A DNA stretch of 64,000 nucleotides from G963677325 sp963810555 (lineage in GTDB: Bacteria; Bacteroidota; Bacteroidia; Bacteroidales; Prolixibacteraceae), in assembly GCA_963810555.1 (NCBI GenBank), contig CAWENX010000001.1:143010-207009 (forward strand). Direction: 5' to 3'. Within the stretch, counting starts at the first letter, position 1, and every line of letters begins with the position of its first letter. The notes beneath the pieces are model-generated. The model was not told the DNA's origin, ran no database searches, and was given only the letters and a program-made list of their open reading frames with translations. The position numbers and the translations under genes were made by a program. This document shows positions 1-8,660 of the stretch, piece by piece.

Positions 1-251
1 AGAAATCTCAGGAAAGAGAGTATCGGGGTTGTTGTAAGCAATAAAATGGAAAAATCGATAGTGGTGGCTGAAAAAAGTAAGGAAAAACATCCGATTTATG
101 GAAAGTTCGTAAACAAAACAACAAAATTTCATGCCCATGACGAAAAAAATGAATGCAACATTGGCGATACTGTTCGGATTATGGAGACACGTCCGTTAAG
201 TCAAGAAACAAATGATGGAGATTAGTAGAAATTTTAGAAAGAGCTAAGTAG
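1..251 (+). CDS. rpsQ: 30S ribosomal protein S17 (partial 5', frameshifted)
   Basis: Small-subunit protein that binds 16S rRNA. The window opens inside the gene. The first codons read RNLRKESIGVVVSNKMEKS, the usual S17 core, followed by HPIYGKFVNKTTKF and NIGDTVRIMETRPLS. An indel near base 200 shifts the frame; the true C-terminus RLVEILERAK ends at the stop at 249-251. It lies 2 bp upstream of rplN in the spc-type operon. The frameshift is most likely a sequence error, because the gene is essential. Confidence 0.9.
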
Positions 252-253
252 TC

Positions 254-620
254 ATGATACAACAAGAATCAAGATGTATCAGTTGCCGATAATAGTGGTG
301 CAAAAGAAGTTTTGGTTATTCGTGTTTTGGGAGGAACAGGTAAACGATATGCTACTTTAGGGGATACAATTGTCGTTACAGTAAAAAGTGCTATGCCTGG
401 TAGTGACATTAAAAAAGGAACTGTTTCGAAAGCAGTTGTGGTTCGGACCTCAAAAGAAGTTCGTCGTGCTGATGGTTCATATATTCGTTTTGACGATAAT
501 GCAGTTGTATTACTTAATGCAACTGGTGAAATGCGGGGAACACGTATTTTCGGTCCGGTTGCCCGTGAATTTCGCGATAAGATTATGAAGATTATTTCAT
601 TAGCTCCTGAAGTACTTTAA
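254..620 (+). CDS. rplN: 50S ribosomal protein L14 (frameshifted)
   Basis: L14 binds 23S rRNA at the subunit interface. The ATG at 254 opens MIQQESR, as expected for L14. The frame then breaks around 275-284 and resumes at VADNSGAKEVLVIRVLGGTGKRYA, continuing intact to the stop at 618-620 (RDKIMKIISLAPEVL). Reconstructed length is about 121 aa, normal for the family. It sits between rpsQ and rplX. A single missing base near 277 explains the break; probably a sequence error. Confidence 0.93.
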
Positions 621-633
621 TGAAAATTCGAAA

Positions 634-963
634 ATGCAAAAAAAGTTTCATATTAAAAAAGGTGACACGTGTAGTTGTGATTTCAGGAAACTCACAAAGG
701 CCAGGAAGGTAAAGTTCTTGAGATATAGTTCGTGAAAAAGACACGTGCAATTGTTGAAGGTGTAAATATGGTTACAAAACATACTAAACCTAATGCTAAA
801 ACTCCGCAGGGTGGTATTATGAAGAAAGAAGCTACCTATTCACATTTCCAATTTGATGTTGAAAGATCCTAAAACAGGTAAACCTACGCGGATTGGTCGA
901 CGGATTGATAAAAATGGAAAATTAGTTCGTTATTCAAAAAAATCTGGGGAGGAGATCAAGTAA
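634..963 (+). CDS. rplX: 50S ribosomal protein L24 (frameshifted)
   Basis: Assembly initiator of the large subunit. Segments in all three frames reassemble into L24: MQKKFHIKKGD, then VVVISGN..KGQEGKVLE, KTRAIVEGVNMVTKHTKPNA, and the typical end LVRYSKKSGEEIK. Indels lie near 670, 690, 735 and 860. The stop TAA overlaps the rplE start (TAATG), indicating translational coupling. The start at 634 is chosen because FHIKKGD sits right after it; an upstream ATG at 620 is out of frame. Confidence 0.88.
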
Positions 964-1525
964 TGGTATACATACCCACTTTAAAAAAGAAATATACTGA
1001 AGAAATCGTTCCTGCTATGCAAAAGGAATTCGGTTATAAATCGGTAATGCAGGTTCCGAAATTGGAAAAGATTGTTATCAATCAGGGAGTCGGCGCTGCA
1101 ATCGCTGATAAAAAAATAATTGAAGTTGCAGTAGAATGAAATGACAATGATAGCAGGCCAGAAAGCCGTTACAAACATTGTCAAAAAAGGATATTTCGAA
1201 TTTCAAACTCGAAAAAAAATGCCTATTGGTGTGAGGGTTACATTACGTCGCGACCAAATGTACGAATTTCTCGACCGACTTGATTACAGTTGCTTTGCCA
1301 CGAATACGTGATTTCAAGTGGAATTGAAAGATAAAATGGATGGACGTGGAAATTATACATTAGGCGTTCCGGAACAAATTATTTTTCCGGAAATAGTGTT
1401 AGATAAAGTGAGCAAAATCAATGGGTATGAACATTACCTTTGTTACTTCTGCAAAGACCGACGAAGAAGGGTATGCTTTACTTAAAGAATTTGGTTTACC
1501 ATTTAAAAACGTTAAAAAGAACTAA
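963..1525 (+). CDS. rplE: 50S ribosomal protein L5 (frameshifted)
   Basis: L5 binds 5S rRNA in the central protuberance. MVYIPTLKKKYTEEIVPAM.. is intact for about 57 codons up to a premature stop near 1136. The remaining segments MTMIAGQKAVTNIVKK, KKMPIGVRVTLRRDQMYEFLDRL and DGRGNYTLGVPEQIIFPEI continue in shifted frames to NVKKN at the stop 1523-1525. Reconstructed length (about 185 aa) fits L5. At least three indels. The start overlaps the rplX stop by one base. Confidence 0.9.
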
Positions 1526-1528
1526 GAT

Positions 1529-1802
1529 ATGGCTAAAGAATCAATGAAAGCCCGCGAAGTAAAGCGTGCAAAATTAGTTGAAAAATATGCCGAGAAAAGG
1601 TGCCAGGCTGAAAGAAGAGGGCGATTAGATTGGATTGCAGCAAGTTGCCACGAAATTCGGCTTCAAGATACGTTTGCACAACCGATGTAAACTGACAGGG
1701 AGACCAAAAGGTTACATGCGCCAATTCGGAATCAGCAGAATTAATTTCAGGGAAATGGCTTCAGCAGGTTTAATTCCAGGAGTTAAAAAAGCTAGTTGGT
1801 AA
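1529..1802 (+). CDS. rpsN: 30S ribosomal protein S14 (frameshifted)
   Basis: S14 sits in the 30S head. It reads MAKESMKAREVKRAKLVEKYAEK, then after indels around 1600-1690 CKLTGRPKGYMRQFGISRINF and the stop after GVKKASW. The reconstructed protein of about 89 aa is the longer, zinc-independent S14 form, without the CxxC pairs of the short zinc form. It lies 3 bp after rplE. Indels are probably sequence errors. Confidence 0.9.
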
Positions 1803-1830
1803 TCGTTAAAGAACTTGATAATGAGTAAAG

Positions 1831-2232
1831 ATGACAGATCCTATAGCAGATTATTTAACAAGGGTTAGAAATGCTATTAAGGCAAAACACAGAGTGGTGG
1901 AGATTCCTGCATCGAATATTGAAAAAAGAGATTACCAAAATTCTTAAAGGAAAAGGGTATATTCTTAATTACAAATTTGAAGATGAGGTTAATAGCCAGG
2001 GAAATATAAAAATTGCTCTGAAATACCAACCCGAAACAGAAGGTACTCGGCAATTAAAGCGTTAGAACGCATCAAAACCAGGTTTGCGTAAATATTGCGA
2101 TTCACCGAATAATTTCCACGTGTATTAAATGGTTTAGGAATAGCAATTATCTCCACTTCGAAAGGTGTTATTACCGATAAAGAAGCCAGAGAGCTGAATG
2201 TTGGTGGAGAATTATTATGTTATGTTTATTAA
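1831..2232 (+). CDS. rpsH: 30S ribosomal protein S8 (frameshifted)
   Basis: S8 binds the central domain of 16S rRNA and in many bacteria represses spc-operon translation. The ATG at 1831 gives MTDPIADYLTRVRNAIKAKH, the universal S8 start. Later segments ITKILKGKGYILNYKFEDE and LGIAIISTSKGVITDKEARELNVGGELLCYVY match the family and end at 2230-2232. Indels fall near 1905, 2050 and 2100. It is followed 14 bp later by rplF. Confidence 0.92.
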
Positions 2233-2246
2233 AAAGAGGAAAAACA

Positions 2247-2817
2247 ATGTCAAGAATAGGAAAACTACCCGTTGAAGTTCCTGCTGGTGTCTGCAATTAA
2301 CGTTAAGTGAGGAAAATCGTTGTTACAGTTAAAGGTACCTCTTGGTGACACTAACGCAGAAAGTTGATCCGGATAATTCAGATTAACGATTGAAAAACGT
2401 GTGATTACTAGTTAAATCGTCCGACTGAACAAAAGCGACATAAAGCAATGCATGGCTTATACCGTGCTTTGATAAATAACATGGTTGTTGGTGTTTCAAA
2501 AGGATATGAAATAAAACTTGAATTGGTTGGTGTTGGTTATCAGTGCAGAAGTCTACAGAATCAATGTACTTGACCTGGTTTTAGGTTATTCTCACCATAC
2601 TTATTTTCAAATTCCTCCTGAAGTGAAAGTTGAAGCATATACTGACAAACGAAGTAATCCGATTATTACTCTTAAAAGTATCGATAAACAATTAATTGGA
2701 CATGTTGCTGCAAAAATCAGATCATTCCGTATACCAGAACCTTACAAAGGTAAAGGGATTAAGTTTGTTGGTGAAAAATTAAGTCGTAAGGCTGGAAAAT
2801 CAGCAACTAAAAAATAA
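2247..2817 (+). CDS. rplF: 50S ribosomal protein L6 (frameshifted)
   Basis: L6 lies near the sarcin-ricin loop of 23S rRNA. It starts MSRIGKLPVEVPAGV; several indels follow between 2290 and 2560. From about 2560 the frame is clean: LDLVLGYSHHTYFQIPPEV, then KRSNPIITLKSIDKQLIGHVA and the signature PEPYKGKGIKFVGE, ending KAGKSATKK. Length about 185 aa fits L6. The 5' half is among the most damaged parts of the window. Confidence 0.92.
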
Positions 2818-2835
2818 TTGATTTTAAATTATAAT

Positions 2836-3194
2836 ATGGCAATCAACAAAAATAGAAAGAAGAGAAAGAATTCGTAAACGGATACGAAAAAGTAGTTACG
2901 GTTCAAAGATGGTCCTCGCTTGAGTGTATTTAGAAGCAAACAACATATATATGTTCAATTTATTGATGATGTAGCAGGGTAAAACCTTGTTATCAGTTTC
3001 TTCAAAAGTAAAAGATATTGCTTCGGTAAAAAGGAAATAAAACAGAGAAAGCAGCATTGGTTGGTAAATTAGTTGCTGAAAAGGCATTGCTTCAGGAATT
3101 ACAGAAGTTAAATTTGACAGTGGATGGTTATTTGTATCATGGACGAGTTAAAGCAGTTGCTGAAGCTGCCCGTGAAGGAGGTTTAAAATTTTAA
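2836..3194 (+). CDS. rplR: 50S ribosomal protein L18 (frameshifted)
   Basis: L18 binds 5S rRNA together with L5. It begins MAINK; after frameshifts near 2850, 2900, 2980 and 3040 it shows RERIRKRIRK, PRLSVFRSNKHIYVQFIDD, KAALVGKLVAEKAL and the C-terminal YHGRVKAVAEAAREGGLKF, the conserved L18 ending, with the stop at 3192-3194. It lies 5 bp before rpsE. Confidence 0.9.
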
Positions 3195-3199
3195 AAATT

Positions 3200-3715
3200 A
3201 TGGCGAAAAATATTAAAAAAGTAAAAACAAGTGATCTTGAATTTAAAAGACAGGTTGGTTGCAATTAACAGAGTCACAAAAGTTACAAAAGGTGGAAGAA
3301 CATTTAGTTTTTCAGCAATTGTAGTTGTTGGAAATGAAGATGGAATTGTTGGTGGGGTCTTGGAAAAGCAAGTGAAGTAACATCTGCTATTGCAAAAGGT
3401 GTCGATGCTGCAAAGAAAAATCTTGTTAAAGTACCGGTAATTAATGGAACTATTCCACACTCTCAGGATGCTAAATTTGGTGGCGCTCAAATATTACTCA
3501 AACCTGCATCTTCTGGTACTGGTGTTAAAGCAGGAGGTGCTATGAGTGCAGTTCTTGAAAGTGTTGGAATTCATGATATTCTTGCAAAATCAAAAGGTTC
3601 TTCAAATCCTCACAATTTAGTTAAAGCTACTTTCGCTGCATTTCTTGAATTGCGTGATGCATATACTGTAGCCGAACATCGTGGAGTTTCACTGGAAAAA
3701 GTTTTTAAAGGATAA
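3200..3715 (+). CDS. rpsE: 30S ribosomal protein S5 (frameshifted)
   Basis: S5 lines the mRNA entry site and affects decoding fidelity. The start MAKNIKKVKTSDLEFK is followed by an indel near 3250, then AINRVTKVTKGGRTFSFSA; a second indel near 3356 sits in the conserved G-GLGKASEV stretch. The remainder (AIAKGVDAAKKNL, LLKPASSGTGVKAGGA, SSNPHNLVKATFAAFLEL) is uninterrupted to the stop at 3713-3715. Reconstructed length about 171 aa. Confidence 0.93.
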
Positions 3716-3726
3716 TTAATTGAGTT

Positions 3727-3912
3727 ATGGCAAAAATTAGTGTTACACAGTTTAAAAGTGCAATTGGTGCATCAAAGGCTCAAAAGAGAATTTTAAAGGC
3801 CTTGGGATTGAAGAAGTTGAATCGGCCAGTTGAACATGAAGCACGACCTGAAATTCTTGGTATGGTTAACAAATTGAGACATCTTGTTAAGATTGAAGAA
3901 ATTAATGAATAA
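3727..3912 (+). CDS. rpmD: 50S ribosomal protein L30
   Basis: Small 23S rRNA-binding protein, 61 aa and uninterrupted, the first intact gene of the window. Motif IGASKAQKRILKALGLKKLNR followed by LGMVNKLRHLVKIEE is typical of L30. It lies between rpsE (11 bp upstream) and rplO (12 bp downstream), the standard spc order. Start codon choice is unambiguous. Confidence 0.96.
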   Translation: MAKISVTQFKSAIGASKAQKRILKALGLKKLNRPVEHEARPEILGMVNKLRHLVKIEEINE

Positions 3913-3924
3913 TATTCTGTTTAA

Positions 3925-4371
3925 ATGGAATTAAATAATTTAAAACCTGCTAAGGATCTACCAAAAAAGAAAAAAGAATCGGGCGAGGACAGGGATCGGG
4001 TCATGGTGGAACATCAACCCGTGGACATAAAGGAGCAAAATCGCGTTCAGGTTATAAATCCAAAAGAAGTTTTCAGGGAGGACAAATGCCATTGCAGCGT
4101 CTTGTTCCTAAATTTGGATTTAAAAATGTCAACAGGATTGAATATAAAGCTATCAATCTGGATTTGTTACAACAAATAGCTGATGAAAGTAACCTTACTA
4201 ATATTGATATACAATCACTTCTTAATGCTGGTTTCATCGGGAAAAATGACAAAATAAAAATTCTTGGCAAAGGGGAACTTACGTTGAAACTTAACGTTAA
4301 AGCTCATGCTTTTTCAGAAAAATGCAAAAGAAAAAATTGAAAAGATACAAGGAACCACTGAAATACTTTAA
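3925..4371 (+). CDS. rplO: 50S ribosomal protein L15 (frameshifted)
   Basis: L15 is a late-assembly 23S rRNA-binding protein. The start MELNNLKPAKD is right for L15. The basic glycine-rich N-terminal loop (G-GSGHGGTSTRGHKGAKSRSG) can be read only by switching frames between 3955 and 4060. MPLQRLVPKFGFKNVNRIEYKAI then runs clean from 4086 until another indel near 4322, after which EKIEKIQGTTEIL ends at the stop 4369-4371. Reconstructed length about 148 aa. Confidence 0.93.
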
Positions 4372-4377
4372 ATCCTG

Positions 4378-5712
4378 ATGAAACAACTAATCGAGACTCT
4401 AAAGAATATATATAAAATTGAGGATCTTAGATCACGCTTAACCGTCACACTTTTATTATTGATGGTTTACAGGTTCGGTTCATTTATTTTTCTCCGGGCA
4501 TTGATCCTAATCCTGCTAATTTCGAAGCCCTTAGAGACTCAAACTGCGGAAGGGATTCTTGGTTTATTAAATATGTTCTCAGGAGGGGCATTTTCAAATG
4601 CTTCGATTTTTGCATTTGGAATTATGCCGTACATCAGTGCCTCAATTGTCATTCAGTTATTGGGATTTGCAGTTCCCTATATCCAAAAGTTGCAAAAGGA
4701 GGGTGAGTCAGGTCGTAGGAAAATTAATCAGATGACACGTTATTTGACCGTTTTAATTCTGATTTTTCAAGGTTGGGCATATCTCGCCAATCTTAAGAGC
4801 TCAATTACCTGCAACTGCTTTTGTAATGAGCAGTCTTTCGTTTACATAACAGCCACAATTGTAATGGCTGCCGGTTCGATGTTTATAATGTGGTTGGGTG
4901 AGAGAATTACTGATAAGGGAATTGGAAATGGTATTTCTATGATTATTATGATTGGTATTATTGCACGATTCCCACATGCAGTAGTTCAGGAATTTGCAAG
5001 CAGATTAGCTGAACAAGGCAAAGGATTTGTAATGATGATAATCGAATTGGTGATTTTCCTTTTCGTAATTGGCGCTACTATACTTCTTGTTCAGGGAACC
5101 CGAAAAGTTCCTGTTCAATATGCCAAAAGAATTGTGGGCAATCGTCAATATGGCGGTGTACGTCAGTATATTCCTTTAAAAGTTAATGCAGCCGGAGTTA
5201 TGCCAATTATTTTTGCACAGGCCATAATGTTTGTCCCAATAAGCCTTGCTGGATTATTTTCTTCAGCTACCTTAAGTAAGATATTTGCATCATTCTCCAA
5301 CTATAATGGTTTTTGGTACAATATTATCATGTTTTTAATGGTTATTGCTTTCACTTATTTTTATACGGCGATCACCATCAACCCAAATCAGATGTCAGAA
5401 GACATGAAGAAAAATGGGGGCTTTATTCCCGGAATTAAACCGGGGAAGAGAACTTCAGAATATTTGGATACAATTATGTCGCGTATTACATTGCCAGGTT
5501 CTGTCTTCCTTGGATTGATTACTATATTACCTGCCTTTGCAAGGGGGTTAGGTATAAATACACAATTTGCTGCTTTTTTTGGTGGTACTTCGCTTTTAAT
5601 ATTGGTTGGAGTAATTTTGGACACTTTACAACAAATTGAAAGTCATTTATTGATGCGCCACTACGATGGTTTATTAAAATCGGGCCGGATCAAAGGACGG
5701 GGAGCATATTAA
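4378..5712 (+). CDS. secY: Protein translocase subunit SecY (two compensated frameshift patches)
   Basis: Channel-forming subunit of the SecYEG translocon in the inner membrane, about ten membrane segments. The 444-codon frame is open, and most of it matches SecY: GGAFSNASIFAFGIMPYISASIVIQLL, KLQKEGESGRRKINQMTRYLT and GNGISMI are all visible in pieces. Two stretches are nonsense in this frame but right in another. Around 4490-4540 the +2 reading gives SPGIDPNPANFEALRD, and around 4798-4845 another frame gives AQLPATAFVMSSLSF. Each is flanked by a pair of opposite indels, so the length is preserved while 15-20 residues are scrambled. Real biology is unlikely; sequence error is the simple reading. 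No map gene follows. Confidence 0.96.
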   Translation: MKQLIETLKNIYKIEDLRSRLTVTLLLLMVYRFGSFIFLRALILILLISKPLETQTAEGILGLLNMFSGGAFSNASIFAFGIMPYISASIVIQLLGFAVPYIQKLQKEGESGRRKINQMTRYLTVLILIFQGWAYLANLKSSITCNCFCNEQSFVYITATIVMAAGSMFIMWLGERITDKGIGNGISMIIMIGIIARFPHAVVQEFASRLAEQGKGFVMMIIELVIFLFVIGATILLVQGTRKVPVQYAKRIVGNRQYGGVRQYIPLKVNAAGVMPIIFAQAIMFVPISLAGLFSSATLSKIFASFSNYNGFWYNIIMFLMVIAFTYFYTAITINPNQMSEDMKKNGGFIPGIKPGKRTSEYLDTIMSRITLPGSVFLGLITILPAFARGLGINTQFAAFFGGTSLLILVGVILDTLQQIESHLLMRHYDGLLKSGRIKGRGAY

Positions 5713-5840
5713 TATTTAAAGATAAGTTTAATGAAGATTCCAATGGATTTAATGATTATCCATATCTGCTAAAAATTTTAAAGGACAGATTATTATAATT
5801 TAACAACTCGCATGGTATCTAAAAATAGTAACTGAATCGG

Positions 5841-6062
5841 ATGTCTAAGCAGGCCTTTATTGAACAGGATGGAACAATTATAGAAGCGTTATCTAATGCA
5901 ATGTTCAGAGTAGAATTGCAAAATGGTCATGTAATCACTGCTCATATTTCCGGTAAAATGCGAATGCATTATATCAAAATATTGCCTGGGGATAAAGTTA
6001 AAGTGGAAATCTCTCCTTATGACTTGACAAAAGGAAGAATATCTTTTAGGTATAAAAATTAA
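5841..6062 (+). CDS. infA: Translation initiation factor IF-1
   Basis: 73-aa OB-fold protein that binds the ribosomal A site during initiation. MSKQAFIEQDGTIIEALSNAMFRVELQNG is followed by SGKMRMHYIKILPGDKVKVEISPYDLTKGRI, the classic IF-1 sequence, intact. It follows secY by 128 bp. In related genomes map usually sits in that gap; here the gap holds no gene of any size. Confidence 0.97.
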   Translation: MSKQAFIEQDGTIIEALSNAMFRVELQNGHVITAHISGKMRMHYIKILPGDKVKVEISPYDLTKGRISFRYKN

Positions 6063-6072
6063 TATATAAAAA

Positions 6073-6189
6073 ATGAAAGTAAGAGCTTCTATCAAAAAGC
6101 GTAACTCGGATTGCAAAATCGTCAGTCGTAAGGGTCGGCTTTATGTGATAAACAAAAAAAACCCGAAGTTTAAACAACGCCAGGGATAA
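6073..6189 (+). CDS. rpmJ: 50S ribosomal protein L36
   Basis: 38-aa protein: MKVRASIKKRNSDCKIVSRK, then GRLYVINKKNPKFKQRQG. It carries the L36 fold signature, but only one of the four zinc ligands (Cys14), so it is the zinc-independent (C-minus) form common in Bacteroidota. Start 10 bp after infA. Clean frame. Confidence 0.95.
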   Translation: MKVRASIKKRNSDCKIVSRKGRLYVINKKNPKFKQRQG

Positions 6190-6229
6190 TATGTTAATTT
6201 TGTGATAATTTATAAACTCTCATGAGAAT

Positions 6230-6607
6230 ATGGCACGAATAGTAGGTGTAGACATACCAAATAATAAAAGAGGTGAAATTGCCCTGACTTATATTTATGG
6301 CATTGGACGAAGCCGTTCACAGATGATTCTTAAAGAAGCAGGTGTGAATAAAGAAGTTAAGGTAAGTGAATGGACAGATGACCAGTTTAGTGCAATACGT
6401 AAGGTAATTACCGATAATTATAAGGTAGAGGGTGAATTGAGATCAGAATTTCAATTAAATATCAAACGTTTGATGGATATCGGATGTTATCGGGGTATAC
6501 GGCATCGATTGGGTATGCCGGTTCGTGGACAAAGTACAAAAAATAATGCAAGGACACGTAAAGGGAGAAAGAAAACCGTTGCTAATAAGAAAAAAGCCAC
6601 AAAATAA
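6230..6607 (+). CDS. rpsM: 30S ribosomal protein S13
   Basis: 125-aa head protein contacting the P-site tRNA and 16S rRNA. ARIVGVDIPNNKRGEIALTYIYGIGRSRS (helix-two-turn-helix region) and the C-terminal RGIRHRLGMPVRGQSTKNNARTRKG basic tail are diagnostic. Intact. It opens the alpha-operon block rpsM-rpsK-rpsD-rpoA-rplQ with gaps of about 5 to 30 bp. Confidence 0.97.
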   Translation: MARIVGVDIPNNKRGEIALTYIYGIGRSRSQMILKEAGVNKEVKVSEWTDDQFSAIRKVITDNYKVEGELRSEFQLNIKRLMDIGCYRGIRHRLGMPVRGQSTKNNARTRKGRKKTVANKKKATK

Positions 6608-6619
6608 TTTATAATCATA

Positions 6620-7009
6620 ATGGCAAAAAAAACTGGAGTATCAAAGAAGAGAGTTGTTAATATTGAACCTGTTGGTCAAGCTCATGTGTCCTCTTCTTTC
6701 AATAATATTATTATTTCGATGACTAATAATAATGGTGAGGTTATATCGTGGTCATCCGCAGGGAAAAAGGGATTCAGAGGATCAAAAAAAAATACGCCTT
6801 ATGCTGCCCAGGTTGCTTCTGAGGAGTGTGCTAAAACTGCATTTGACTTGGGATTACGTAAGGTTAAAGTATTTGTTAAAGGTCCCGGTAATGGTCGTGA
6901 ATCTGCAATCCGGACTATTGCCAATGTGGGGATTCAGGTTACAGAAATTGTTGATGTCACACCTCTTCCCCATAATGGTTGTCGTCCTCCCAAACGTCGT
7001 CGAGTATAA
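6620..7009 (+). CDS. rpsK: 30S ribosomal protein S11
   Basis: 129 aa, platform protein near the E site. Motifs VSSSFNNIIISMTNNNGEVISWSSAGKKGFRGSKK and GRESAIRTIANVGIQV, with the C-terminal end HNGCRPPKRRRV, are all S11-specific. Intact; 12 bp after rpsM. Confidence 0.97.
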   Translation: MAKKTGVSKKRVVNIEPVGQAHVSSSFNNIIISMTNNNGEVISWSSAGKKGFRGSKKNTPYAAQVASEECAKTAFDLGLRKVKVFVKGPGNGRESAIRTIANVGIQVTEIVDVTPLPHNGCRPPKRRRV

Positions 7010-7037
7010 GAAAATTTGATATAAAAGAAAAGTTAAA

Positions 7038-7649
7038 ATGGCAAAATATATTGGTTCCAAATCCAAAATAGCAAGAAAGTTTGGCGAGCCGATTTTCGGT
7101 CCTGATAAAGCCTTTGAGCATAAGAATTACCCTCCGGGAATGCATGGTAACAGTAAGCGCCGGAAGAAGGTATCCGAATATGGAATTCAGCTGAAAGAAA
7201 AACAAAAAGCAAAATATACCTATGGTATTCTTGAAAGACAATTCCGTAATATTTTTGAGAAAGCGCATTCTCACAAAGGAATCACAGGTACTGTTCTGCT
7301 GCAATTACTTGAGAGTCGATTGGATAATGTCGTATATCGTCTTGGCATCTCGCCTTCTCGGGCAGGAGCCAGACAACTTGTATCTCATAAACATATAATT
7401 GTAAATGGTGAGGTTGTAAATATTCCTTCTTTTACCCTTCGCCCCGGGGATGTCATTGGAGTACGTGAAAAATCAAAATCACTTCCTGTAATTTCAGATT
7501 CACTTGCCGTACATCGACACAATAAATATCCGTGGCTTGAATGGGATGGTGATTCAAGAACTGGCAAATTCTTAAATGTACCCGAGCGGGACGAAATTCC
7601 TGAAACAATTAAGGAACAATTAATAGTCGAGTTATATTCGAAATCATAA
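7038..7649 (+). CDS. rpsD: 30S ribosomal protein S4
   Basis: 203-aa primary 16S rRNA binder. The N-terminal domain MAKYIGSKSKIARKFGEPIFG lacks the zinc-binding cysteines of the C-plus type. The S4 RNA-binding domain is at about residues 92-155 (LESRLDNVVYRLGISPSRAGARQLVSHKHI). The C-terminal VELYSKS is the usual ending. In many bacteria S4 represses alpha-operon translation; no regulatory structure was identified here. Confidence 0.97.
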   Translation: MAKYIGSKSKIARKFGEPIFGPDKAFEHKNYPPGMHGNSKRRKKVSEYGIQLKEKQKAKYTYGILERQFRNIFEKAHSHKGITGTVLLQLLESRLDNVVYRLGISPSRAGARQLVSHKHIIVNGEVVNIPSFTLRPGDVIGVREKSKSLPVISDSLAVHRHNKYPWLEWDGDSRTGKFLNVPERDEIPETIKEQLIVELYSKS

Positions 7650-7662
7650 TAATTAAAGATTT

Positions 7663-8655
7663 ATGGCAATTCTTGCATTCCAAAAGCCAGATAAGGTGAT
7701 AATGATTGAATCAGACGATAAGGTCGGAAAATTTGAATTTCGACCCCTCGAACCTGGTTACGGTATTACAATTGGCAATGCTCTTCGCAGAATTCTTCTA
7801 TCATCTCTGGAAGGTTACGCGATTACAACAATTAAAATTGAGGGAGTAGAACACGAATTTTCTACTATCCCGGGCGTTATTGAGGATGTGACGGAGATGA
7901 TCCTTAACTTAAAACAAATACGTTTTAAGAAAGTCGTAGATGACTTTGACACTGAAAAAGTATCTGTAACCCTTTTTGGACAAGATAAATTCAGAGCTGG
8001 CGATATTAATAACTTTATAACCGGCTTCAGAGTTCTTAATCCTGAGTTGGTTATTTGTAACATGGAACCTGAAGTTAAACTTCAGATTGAGATTACGATA
8101 GAAAAAGGAAGAGGTTATGTTCCGGGTGTGGATAATAAACCAGCCGAAGAAGAATTTGGATTAATTCCTATTGATTCTATTTTTACACCGATTAAGAATG
8201 TGAAATATTCTGTAGAAAATTATCGCGTTGAACAAAAGACCGACTATGAAAAGTTGCTCCTCGAAATTACTACAGATGGATCCGTGTACCCTAAAGATGC
8301 CTTAAAAGAAGCGGCCAAGATTCTGATATATCACTTTATGCTTTTCTCTGACGAAAAGATCACACTTGATTCAGATGAAAAATTTGCCAATGAAGAATTT
8401 GATGAGGAAATTCTTCATATGCGTCAGCTTCTAAAAACCAAATTGGTCGATCTTGATCTATCGGTAAGAGCACTTAATTGTCTCAAAGCCGCAGATGTCG
8501 AAACTTTGGGTGAATTAGTAGCCTATAATCGGAATGATTTATTAAAATTCCGGAACTTTGGGAAGAAATCACTGACGGAATTAGATGAATTGTTGTCCAA
8601 TCTGGGTGTTAGTTTTGGTATGGATATTAGCAAATATAAATTAGACAAGGACTAA
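7663..8655 (+). CDS. rpoA: DNA-directed RNA polymerase subunit alpha
   Basis: 330-aa scaffold subunit of RNA polymerase. The N-terminal dimerisation domain covers about residues 1-235 (FEFRPLEPGYGITIGNALRRILLSSLEGYA). The C-terminal DNA- and activator-binding domain covers about 250-325 (LDLSVRALNCLKAADVETLGELV and FGKKSLTELDELL). Start MAILAFQKPDKV is typical of Bacteroidota. Intact; it follows rpsD by 13 bp and precedes rplQ by 5 bp. Confidence 0.97.
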   Translation: MAILAFQKPDKVIMIESDDKVGKFEFRPLEPGYGITIGNALRRILLSSLEGYAITTIKIEGVEHEFSTIPGVIEDVTEMILNLKQIRFKKVVDDFDTEKVSVTLFGQDKFRAGDINNFITGFRVLNPELVICNMEPEVKLQIEITIEKGRGYVPGVDNKPAEEEFGLIPIDSIFTPIKNVKYSVENYRVEQKTDYEKLLLEITTDGSVYPKDALKEAAKILIYHFMLFSDEKITLDSDEKFANEEFDEEILHMRQLLKTKLVDLDLSVRALNCLKAADVETLGELVAYNRNDLLKFRNFGKKSLTELDELLSNLGVSFGMDISKYKLDKD

Positions 8656-8660
8656 TACAA

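Noticed and set aside
3191..3490. 99-aa minus-strand frame over rpsE
   Set aside because: Antisense shadow of S5, which is recognisable throughout.
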